This document shows positions 1-6,195 of a stretch of 64,000 bases of DNA, in pieces. The position numbers and the translations under genes were made by a program. The DNA is taken from the NCBI GenBank assembly GCA_949293245.1, contig CASFCS010000014.1, forward strand, positions 1-64,000. The letters run 5' to 3'. Position 1 is the stretch's first letter. Each line of letters opens with the position of its first letter. The DNA is from an uncultured bacterium (GTDB lineage Bacteria; Bacillota; Clostridia; Oscillospirales; Oscillospiraceae). The notes beneath the pieces are model-generated. The model made no database searches, was not told the DNA's origin, and saw only the letters and a list, made by a program, of their open reading frames with translations.

Positions 1-8
1 ACGATCAT
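1..8 (-). CDS. 5' end of an unidentified gene, cut by the window edge
   Basis: Just after the HPr stop codon the minus strand reads a GGAG box followed, after a short spacer, by ATG ATC at the window edge. This is the expected layout of a tightly coupled next gene in the treP-treA-HPr operon. Only the first two codons are visible, so the product cannot be named. Enzyme I of the PTS would be a natural guess but nothing here shows it. Confidence 0.4.
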
Positions 9-18
9 GGCCCGCTCC

Positions 19-279
19 TTACAGGTTCTCCCGGAAGAAGGCCTCCATGGCCGCGATGGCCCCCTCCTCCGAGGGGCCCTCCGCCGTCACGGTGATCTCA
101 TCTCCCCCCTTGACCCCCAGGCCCATGAGCTTCATGAGCTGGGTGGCCTTGGCGCTCTTCTCCCCCTTCAAAAGGGTGATGGTGGTGTCCGGGTAGGCCT
201 TGGCCGCCTTCACCAGCAGCCCGGCGGGCCGGGCGTGGATACCTACGGGGTCCGTAATGGTATAAACAAAGCTCTTCAT
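19..279 (-). CDS. HPr-family PTS phosphocarrier protein
   Basis: The 86-residue product is a phosphocarrier of the sugar phosphotransferase system, passing phosphate from enzyme I to EIIA domains in the cytoplasm. The active-site motif GIHARPAG places His at residue 15 when translation starts at the ATG at 279. That ATG has a GAGGAG box eight bases upstream, so the GTG three codons earlier is unlikely. Where HPr proteins of Firmicutes carry regulatory Ser46, this protein reads Thr46-Gln47 within ATQLMKLMGLG, so the standard HPr-kinase site is absent. It is the third gene of the trehalose operon, 31 bases after treA, and probably serves that transporter. Family assignment is firm; a role restricted to trehalose is inference. 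Confidence 0.93.
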   Translation of the reverse strand: MKSFVYTITDPVGIHARPAGLLVKAAKAYPDTTITLLKGEKSAKATQLMKLMGLGVKGGDEITVTAEGPSEEGAIAAMEAFFRENL

Positions 280-310
280 GGCGCGCACTCCTCTATAAAT
301 TATTGATAAT

Positions 311-1966
311 TTAAGACTCTTTGATCAGCAGTACCGATTCATAGGGCCGCAGGACCCACTCCCCGGCGGGGGCGCTGTCGGGGTAGTTGGACAGCAGCAC
401 CCGGAAACCCTCCAGGGACTGGGGGCAGCGCCAGGGGGTCTCCTTGCGGAAGAAGTTGTTGACGCACACCAGCTGCGCACCCTCCCACTGCCGCCTGTAG
501 GCCAGGACGGCGGGATGGTCGGGGGTGAGGGGGGCGAAGTCCCCCTGGGCAAAGACCGGGTACTCCTTCCGCAGGCGGATGAGTGCTTTGTAATGGGCGA
601 GGATGGAGTCCGGGTCGGCCTGCTGGGCCTGGGCGTTGATGGCGGCGGTGTTGGGGTTCACCGACAGCCAGGGCTCCCCGGTGGTGAAGCCGCCGTTATG
701 GGTGGCATCCCACTGCATGGGGGTGCGGCTGTTGTCCCGGGAGTGGACCTTCAGGATCTGGTAGACGCTCTCCTCGCTGAGCCCTTTGTCCCGCAGGATC
801 TGGAAGTGGTTGAGGCTCTCCACGTCCCGGTACTGGTCCAGCCGGGTGAAGCCCGCGTTGGTCATGCCCAGCTCCTCCCCCTGGTAGACGTAGGGGGTGC
901 CCCGCATGGCGTGGATCACCGTGGCCAGCATCTTGGCCGACTGCTTCCAGTACACCCCCTCGTCCCCGAAGCGGGAGACCACCCGGGGCTGGTCGTGGTT
1001 GCACCAGAACACCGCGTTCCAGGCGCCGTGGGCCGCCATGCCCTCCTGCCAGGAGAAGAGCAGGTCCTTGAGCCGGCCGAAGTCCGTGGGCACGATGACC
1101 CACTTTTCATTGCCCATGAAGTCCACCTTCAGGTGGTGGAAGGAGAACACCATGGACAGCTCGCCGCTTTTCTCCCCGGCGTAACGGAAGCAGTTGTCCA
1201 TGGAGGTGGAGGACATCTCCCCCACGGTGATGATCTCGGGGTCCCGGCCGAAGCTCTGGGCGTTGAGCTCCTGGAGGAACTCGTGGATGCGGGGGCCGTC
1301 GGTGTAGAACCGGCGGCCGTCCCCCTGGAGGTCGTCTGCGTACTCCCCCTTGCTGATGAGGTTGACTACGTCGAAGCGGAAGCCCTTGACCCCCTTGCCC
1401 ATCCAGAAGCGGACAATGTCCGCCACCTCCCGGCGCACGGCGGGGTTCTCCCAGTTCAGGTCCGCCTGGGTCTTGTCAAAGAGGTGGAGGTAGTACTTGT
1501 CCAGATGGGGCACATACTCCCAGGCATTGCCGCCGAACTTGCTCTCCCAGTTGGTGGGGGGAGAGCCGTCAGGTTTTCCCGGGCGGAAGATATAGTAGTC
1601 CTGGTAAGTGCGGTCCCCCTCCAGAGCCCGCTGAAACCACACGTGGTGGGTGGAGGTGTGGTTGAACACCATGTCCAGCATCACCTTGATGTCCCGCTGC
1701 CCCGCCTGGGCCACCAGCTCCTCAAAGTCGGCCATGGTGCCGTACCGGGGGTCGATGGCCCGGTAGTCCGCCACGTCGTAGCCGTTGTCGTTCTGGGGCG
1801 AGACGAAGATGGGGGTAAGCCAGATATAGTCAACTCCCAGCTCCCGCAGGTAGTCCAGCTTTCGGATCACCCCCCGCAGGTCCCCCAGGCCGTCCCCGTT
1901 GGTGTCCAGAAAGGACTTGGGGTAGATCTGATACACCACGCTGCTTTTAAAATCGCCCATGGTCAT
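311..1966 (-). CDS. treA: Trehalose-6-phosphate hydrolase (GH13)
   Basis: The 551-residue protein hydrolyses cytoplasmic trehalose-6-phosphate to glucose and glucose-6-phosphate. It begins with the GH13 signature VVYQIYPKSFLDTNGDGLGD. The three catalytic residues sit in GFRFDVVN (Asp nucleophile), TVGEMSST (Glu acid/base) and WCNHDQPR (Asp), with DMVFNHTS upstream. Length matches TreA/TreC enzymes (about 550). A plain oligo-1,6-glucosidase looks similar, but the gene sits directly behind a trehalose-type PTS permease and next to treR, which decides the name. Its start lies one base after the treP stop region. ATG at 1966 or the in-frame ATG at 1960 are both possible behind the GAGGAG box. Confidence 0.93.
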   Translation of the reverse strand: MTMGDFKSSVVYQIYPKSFLDTNGDGLGDLRGVIRKLDYLRELGVDYIWLTPIFVSPQNDNGYDVADYRAIDPRYGTMADFEELVAQAGQRDIKVMLDMVFNHTSTHHVWFQRALEGDRTYQDYYIFRPGKPDGSPPTNWESKFGGNAWEYVPHLDKYYLHLFDKTQADLNWENPAVRREVADIVRFWMGKGVKGFRFDVVNLISKGEYADDLQGDGRRFYTDGPRIHEFLQELNAQSFGRDPEIITVGEMSSTSMDNCFRYAGEKSGELSMVFSFHHLKVDFMGNEKWVIVPTDFGRLKDLLFSWQEGMAAHGAWNAVFWCNHDQPRVVSRFGDEGVYWKQSAKMLATVIHAMRGTPYVYQGEELGMTNAGFTRLDQYRDVESLNHFQILRDKGLSEESVYQILKVHSRDNSRTPMQWDATHNGGFTTGEPWLSVNPNTAAINAQAQQADPDSILAHYKALIRLRKEYPVFAQGDFAPLTPDHPAVLAYRRQWEGAQLVCVNNFFRKETPWRCPQSLEGFRVLLSNYPDSAPAGEWVLRPYESVLLIKES

Positions 1967-1967
1967 T

Positions 1968-3914
1968 TCACTCCTCGCACATGACTGTGGTCTCGCCCGC
2001 TTTGGCGTCCATGCCGCTGAGCAGCTTCACCGTGTGCTCGCCGGGGTCGGACACCACGAAGGCGGTGGTCACCGGGTGGCCGGCGGCCCTGATCTTCTCC
2101 GGGTCAAAGGAGATGAGCCTGTCCCCCAGGCGCACCCGGTCGCCCTCCTTCACGTAGAGCTGGAAGCCGTCGCCGTTCATGGCCACGGTGTCCATGCCCA
2201 CGTGGATGAGGACCTCCACGCCGCTGTCCAGCTTCAGGCCGCAGGCGTGCTTGCTGTCCTCCATCACCGCGGTAAGCACCCCGTCCCCGGGAGCCACCAC
2301 AGTGGTGCCGGTGGGCTCGATGCCCACCCCGTCCCCCAGGATGCCCTGGGAGAACACCTGGTCGGGGATCTCCCCCAGGGGGATCACCCGGCCGTCCAGG
2401 GGGGACTTCACGTCCAGGCCGGCGGGGGCCTCAGGGGTTGCCTCCTGGAGAGAAGCGGTCTCCCCCTCCGGGGCGGGGGTCTCAGGGGCGTCGAGGCCCT
2501 TGTCCTTGGCCGCCAGCTTCCGGCCCCCCACCACAAAGGTCAGGACGAAGGGGATCACGATGGCCGCCGCCATGGCCACCAGGAAGCTCAGCCAGAACTG
2601 GGGCTTGATGGACAGGATGCCGGGCAGGCCCCCCACGCCGATGGAGTAGGCCTCCACGCCGGTGCCGATGGAGATCATGGCCGCCACGGCGGAACCCGCC
2701 ATGCCGCACACCAGGGGGAAACCGTATTTCATGTTCACGCCGAACAGAGCGGGCTCGGTGACGCCCAGGTAGCAGGAGATGCAGGCGGGGATGTTCACCT
2801 GCTGGGCCCGCTCGTTCTTCTTCTGCAGCACCGACATGGCCAGCACGGCGGAACCCTGGGCAATGTTGGACAGGGCGATCATGGGCCAGAGAATGGTGCC
2901 CTCATAGAGGTTCACCAGCTGGGAGTCGATGGCGTTGGTCATGTGGTGCAGGCCCGTCATGACGATGGGGGCGTAGAGCAAGCCGAAGGCCGCGGCAAAG
3001 AGCCACCGGACGTTGGAGGTGAGGCCCATATAGACCACGGAGGCGATAACGTCCCCGATCTTCCAGCCGATGGGGCCCACAATGGTGTGGGCCACGATGA
3101 CCGCGGGCACCAGGGAACAGAAGGGCACCACGATCATGCTGACCACCTCGGGGCAGATCTTCTTGAAGAACTTCTCCAGGTACACCAGCACGAAGCCCGC
3201 CAGCATGGCGGCGATCACCTGGCCCTGGTAGCCGATCATCTCCACCTGGGCAAAGCCGAAGTCCCACACGGGGATCTGTTCCGCCGTGGCCACGGAGAAG
3301 CCGTTGAGCAGCTGGGGAGACACCAGGGTCAGGCCCAGGATAATGCCCAGGATCTGGGTGGTACCCATCTTCTTGGTGATGGACCACACGATGCCCACCG
3401 GCAGCATGTGGAACACCGCCTCGCCGATGAGCCACAGGAAGCTGTACACCCCGGACCAGAACTGGGAGACGTCCGCCAGGCTCTGGGTGCCGTCGGCAAA
3501 GAAGTTGATTTCGCCGATGATGTTGCGGAAGCCCAGAATCAGACCGCCGCAGATGAGGGCCGGGATGATGGGGGCAAAAATCTCCCCCAGGGTGCCCACC
3601 ACCCGCTGGATGATGGACTGGTTGCTCTTGGCCGCCGCCTTCACCGCGTCCTTGCTGACCCCCTCGATGCCGGCATAGGCGGTAAACTCGTTGTAGAAAA
3701 TGGCCACGTCGTTGCCGATGATCACCTGGAACTGCCCCGCCTGGGTGAAGGTGCCCTTCACGGCGGGGATGGCCTCGATCCTTCCGGTGTCCGCCTTGGC
3801 GGGGTCCACCAGGACAAAGCGCATCCGGGTCATGCAGTGGGACACTGCCCGGATGTTCTCCTTGCCTCCGATGTACTCCAGCAGGGCCTGTACATCTTTC
3901 TGATACTTTGACAT
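1968..3914 (-). CDS. treP: PTS trehalose-type transporter, EIIBCA fusion
   Basis: This 648-residue membrane permease phosphorylates trehalose during uptake. The N-terminal EIIB domain has its phosphorylated Cys at residue 27 (AVSHCMTRMRF). The EIIC domain (roughly residues 110-470) holds about ten membrane segments and the GITEP-like motif GVTEPALFG. A Pro/Glu-rich linker leads to a C-terminal EIIA domain of the glucose type (about residues 500-648) with the active His in VEVLIHVGMDTV. Bacillus TreP lacks EIIA, so this is a complete one-chain permease needing only HPr and enzyme I. The start ATG at 3914 follows a strong GGAGGAGG. Specificity rests on neighbours treA and treR; sucrose-family permeases are the nearest alternative. 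Confidence 0.93.
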   Translation of the reverse strand: MSKYQKDVQALLEYIGGKENIRAVSHCMTRMRFVLVDPAKADTGRIEAIPAVKGTFTQAGQFQVIIGNDVAIFYNEFTAYAGIEGVSKDAVKAAAKSNQSIIQRVVGTLGEIFAPIIPALICGGLILGFRNIIGEINFFADGTQSLADVSQFWSGVYSFLWLIGEAVFHMLPVGIVWSITKKMGTTQILGIILGLTLVSPQLLNGFSVATAEQIPVWDFGFAQVEMIGYQGQVIAAMLAGFVLVYLEKFFKKICPEVVSMIVVPFCSLVPAVIVAHTIVGPIGWKIGDVIASVVYMGLTSNVRWLFAAAFGLLYAPIVMTGLHHMTNAIDSQLVNLYEGTILWPMIALSNIAQGSAVLAMSVLQKKNERAQQVNIPACISCYLGVTEPALFGVNMKYGFPLVCGMAGSAVAAMISIGTGVEAYSIGVGGLPGILSIKPQFWLSFLVAMAAAIVIPFVLTFVVGGRKLAAKDKGLDAPETPAPEGETASLQEATPEAPAGLDVKSPLDGRVIPLGEIPDQVFSQGILGDGVGIEPTGTTVVAPGDGVLTAVMEDSKHACGLKLDSGVEVLIHVGMDTVAMNGDGFQLYVKEGDRVRLGDRLISFDPEKIRAAGHPVTTAFVVSDPGEHTVKLLSGMDAKAGETTVMCEE

Positions 3915-3983
3915 GCGCGTTCCTCCTCCATTTATTTGCCCGCTGCCTGGCTCCACCTGCGGGCCCCGGTGTTCTGTACTGTC

Positions 3984-4012
3984 ATCATAGTATACTTGTT
4001 TAAACAAGTCAA
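3984..4012 (-). promoter_or_regulatory. treP promoter with TreR operator inside
   Basis: On the minus strand a -35 box TTGACT (4007-4012) is followed after 17 bases by TATGAT (3984-3989). Between and partly over the -35 lies the perfect 16-bp palindrome ACTTGTTTAAACAAGT (3994-4009). A protein bound there would block RNA polymerase, as expected for repression of treP-treA-HPr by TreR. Confidence 0.88.
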
Positions 4013-4086
4013 TTTAGAAAAGCGTATAAAGTCACAGCCCGCTTTTTGACGAAACATACAATCTTGTCTTTTTCTTTCTCAGCCCA

Positions 4087-4115
4087 TTGACTCCCTATCC
4101 GTCAAATGGTACAAT
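4087..4115 (+). promoter_or_regulatory. treR promoter
   Basis: TTGACT (4087-4092) and TACAAT (4110-4115) are separated by 17 bases, giving a good vegetative promoter that points into treR. The second operator lies 15 bases downstream of its -10 box. Confidence 0.8.
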
Positions 4116-4129
4116 ACAAAAATCCTCAG

Positions 4130-4141
4130 TTGTTTAAACAA
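4130..4141. promoter_or_regulatory. Second TreR operator, overlapping the treR ribosome-binding site
   Basis: The 12-bp palindrome TTGTTTAAACAA repeats the core of the treP operator. It lies between the treR promoter and the start codon, touching the weak GGTGGG ribosome-binding site. This is the classic position for autoregulation. Confidence 0.82.
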
Positions 4142-4152
4142 GGTGGGATAGT

Positions 4153-4884
4153 ATGCCGCGTCAGAAATTTCATCAGATCTATACCGCTCTGAAAGAGCGC
4201 ATTGAATCGGGGGTCTATCCGGTGGGCCAGCTGCTCCCCTCGGAAAACACCCTCATCGTGGAGTTTGACTGCTCCCGCAACACCGTGCGCCGGGCCATCT
4301 CCGAGCTGGTGCGGGACGGCTACGTCCAGACCCGGCAGGGGTGGGGGGTATGCAACATCTTCCAGCCCATTGAGCCCTCCTCCTACACCATGGGGGTCAT
4401 CGAATCCTTTCGGGAGACCGCCCGGCGCACCGGCCAGGACGCCAGCACCCAGGTAGTGTGGTTCACCCGCTGCACCGCCGACCGGGCCATTGCCGCCCAG
4501 ACGGGCTTCCCGGTGGGTATGGAGCTCTTTTCCCTGTGCCGGACCCACCAGCTCCACGGCCAGCCCATGATCCTGAACCTGAGCTATCTCCGGGCAGACT
4601 GCATGCCGGAGCTGACGGAGGAGATCGCCGGGGGCTCCCTGTACCGCTACCTGGAGGAGGAGCTGGGAATGGTCATCGTCACCAGCAAACGCACCGTCAC
4701 CGTGGAGAAGGCCACGGAGCTGGACGCCAAATGTCTGGCCCTGGGGGAGTACAACTGCCTGGCGGTGGTAAGCAACCAGGTATACAACAGCGACGGCGTT
4801 CTCTTCGAGTATACCCAGTCCCGCCACCACCCTTTGATCTTCCGCTTCCAGGACAACGCCGTGCGCCGCCAATTTTCCCGGTAG
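4153..4884 (+). CDS. treR: Trehalose operon repressor, GntR family
   Basis: The 243-residue product has an N-terminal GntR winged helix (about residues 1-70). It includes the motif LLPSENTLIVEFDCSRNTVRR and the wing residues GYVQTRQGWGV. A UTRA effector domain follows (about 95-235). TreR proteins bind trehalose-6-phosphate and release DNA when trehalose is present. The gene is divergent from treP, with two copies of TTGTTTAAACAA in the 238-bp space, one in each promoter region. This strongly suggests that it represses both itself and the transporter operon. The ATG at 4153 has only a weak purine box, so it is probably translated poorly. Confidence 0.92.
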   Translation: MPRQKFHQIYTALKERIESGVYPVGQLLPSENTLIVEFDCSRNTVRRAISELVRDGYVQTRQGWGVCNIFQPIEPSSYTMGVIESFRETARRTGQDASTQVVWFTRCTADRAIAAQTGFPVGMELFSLCRTHQLHGQPMILNLSYLRADCMPELTEEIAGGSLYRYLEEELGMVIVTSKRTVTVEKATELDAKCLALGEYNCLAVVSNQVYNSDGVLFEYTQSRHHPLIFRFQDNAVRRQFSR

Positions 4885-4906
4885 CACGACCCGTCACAAC
4901 AACAGC

Positions 4907-4938
4907 AAGGCCCCGGACGCCTGTGCGTCCGGGGCCTT
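4907..4938. terminator. Bidirectional terminator between treR and the YgjP gene
   Basis: A 14-bp perfect stem starting AAGGCCCCGGACGC, with loop CTGT, sits between the two convergent genes. Neither side has a long T tract, but the position fits termination from both directions. Confidence 0.75.
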
Positions 4939-4995
4939 CAGCGTGTCGGTCAAGTGGACACGCTTCAAAAAATACCTGCATTTTTTCAATCTGTT

Positions 4996-5577
4996 TTACT
5001 CCTGCCGCAGCCGTGCAATGAGGGCCCCGCCCTGCTCTCTGAGCCAGACCCGGCTGCTCTCCCACTCCGGCATCACCCGCTCCACCTCCCTCCAGAAGGC
5101 GGCGGAGTGGTCCATGTGCTTCCTGTGGCACAGCTCGTGAACCACCACATAGTCCAGCACCTGGGGCGGGCAGAGCATCAGCAGGCAGTTGAAGCTGAGA
5201 TTGCCTTTTGCCGAGCAGCTGCCCCACCGGGAGACCTGGCTGCGGATGGTGATCTTCCCCCAGGTCACCCCCACCGCCGGGGCAAAGTGGGCCACCCGCC
5301 GGGGGATGACCTCCGCCGCCCCCTCCGCCAGGGCCCGGATCTCCTCCCCGGTGAGCTTGGGCAGGGCCGCCTGCCGCCGCTGTGCCGCCCGGGCCAGGTG
5401 CTTCTCCAGCCACCCCGCCTTCTCCCCCAGAAAGCGCTTCACCTCCCGGTCGGGCAGCCCCAGCGGGGCCCGCACCACCACGGTGAGATCCCCCCGCACC
5501 TCCAGGGAGAGGGTCCTGCGGCGGCTGCGTATTATTCTCACCTGTCCGTCCCAGGTTGTCTGTGCCTCCCGGTCCAT
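4996..5577 (-). CDS. YgjP/SprT-like zinc metallopeptidase
   Basis: The 193-residue protein belongs to the YgjP (DUF45, M48-like) family of cytoplasmic metal-dependent hydrolases. The zinc motif HELCH occurs in VVHELCHRKHMDHSAAFW near residue 150, with the family's SRWGSCSAKGNLSFN just before it. The third ligand is probably the His of MDHS. Members are about 170-240 residues, so it is full length. Substrate is unknown for most of the family. A single-gene transcript is likely, with a promoter at 5622-5650 and a terminator shared with treR. Confidence 0.88.
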   Translation of the reverse strand: MDREAQTTWDGQVRIIRSRRRTLSLEVRGDLTVVVRAPLGLPDREVKRFLGEKAGWLEKHLARAAQRRQAALPKLTGEEIRALAEGAAEVIPRRVAHFAPAVGVTWGKITIRSQVSRWGSCSAKGNLSFNCLLMLCPPQVLDYVVVHELCHRKHMDHSAAFWREVERVMPEWESSRVWLREQGGALIARLRQE

Positions 5578-5621
5578 GGTCCTTCCCCCTCCCCGCTCCT
5601 CGCGGCCGCTGTTTTCCTATG

Positions 5622-5650
5622 AGTATAGCCCATGTTCCCCCGCCGCACAA
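5622..5650 (-). promoter_or_regulatory. Promoter of the YgjP gene
   Basis: Minus-strand TATACT (5622-5627) lies 17 bases from a weaker -35 TTGTGC (5645-5650), about 45 bases upstream of the start codon. Confidence 0.6.
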
Positions 5651-5717
5651 CCCCCGCCCCGGGACTTGACGCCCCGGGGGACGGGGCGGTGCTCTCCCGG
5701 GAGAAACAGGCCCGCTC

Positions 5718-5756
5718 CGCCGCCCCCGGATCTTTTTCCGGAGGCGGCCTTTTTTT
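5718..5756 (+). terminator. Rho-independent terminator with no obvious upstream gene
   Basis: GCCGCC and CCGGA pair with TCCGG and GGCGGC around a short loop, followed by a run of seven T. It reads in the plus direction, yet the gene to its left is on the minus strand. It may insulate the blaI promoter from antisense transcription or end a short untranslated RNA from 5650-5717. Confidence 0.6.
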
Positions 5757-5757
5757 G

Positions 5758-5815
5758 TTGACAAGCCGGTCTATTCGTGATAGACTAATCACGAGGAGAT
5801 CTATAGACAATAGAC
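5758..5815 (+). promoter_or_regulatory. blaI promoter with two BlaI-type operators
   Basis: TTGACA (5758-5763) and TAGACT (5781-5786) are 17 bases apart. Two dyads of the form 6-5-6 are present: GTCTAT-N5-ATAGAC at 5769-5785, within the promoter, and ATCTAT-N5-ATAGAC at 5799-5815, just before the ribosome-binding site. Their centres are 30 bp apart, so two repressor dimers could bind the same face of the DNA. The arrangement is that of BlaI/MecI autoregulation, but the half-site sequence differs from the TACA/TGTA boxes of staphylococci. Confidence 0.85.
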
Positions 5816-5829
5816 CAAAGGAGGCCGCC

Positions 5830-6192
5830 ATGAACGACACCAAGCTGGGCGCCATCGAGACCCGCTTTGCCGAGCTCATCTGGCGCAATGAGCCCCTCTC
5901 ATCGGGGGACCTGGTAAAGCTGTGCCAGCAGGAGCTGTCCTGGAAAAAGTCCACCACCTACACCGTGCTGAAAAAGCTGTGCGACCGGGGCCTCTTCCGC
6001 AACGAGGGGGGCACCGTCACCGCCGTCCTCTCCCGGGAAGAGTTTTTCGCCCGGCAGAGCGAGGTCTTTGTGGAGGAGACCTTCCAGGGCTCCCTGCCCG
6101 CCTTCCTCACCGCCTTTACCCGGCGGAAAAAACTCTCTGAGGAGGAGATCCAACAGCTCCAGCAGCTAATCGACCGGAACAGGGGGTGCTGA
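5830..6192 (+). CDS. BlaI/MecI-family transcriptional repressor
   Basis: The 120-residue protein is a BlaI/MecI/CopY-type winged-helix repressor. The recognition region KKSTTYTVLKKLCDRGLFRNE lies at about residues 38-58, and the C-terminal dimerisation helices contain the region normally cleaved on induction. It starts at ATG 5830 after AAAGGAGG. The M56 membrane peptidase gene begins three bases after its stop, the standard co-operon partner that relieves repression. Two matching operators sit over its own promoter. No beta-lactamase or penicillin-binding protein gene is nearby, so the regulated target besides itself is unknown. Confidence 0.92.
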   Translation: MNDTKLGAIETRFAELIWRNEPLSSGDLVKLCQQELSWKKSTTYTVLKKLCDRGLFRNEGGTVTAVLSREEFFARQSEVFVEETFQGSLPAFLTAFTRRKKLSEEEIQQLQQLIDRNRGC

Positions 6193-6195
6193 GAC

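Noticed and set aside
3915..4007. Longer N-terminus for treP
   Set aside because: It would begin inside the promoter and operator; the ATG at 3914 has a strong ribosome-binding site and the normal EIIB start.
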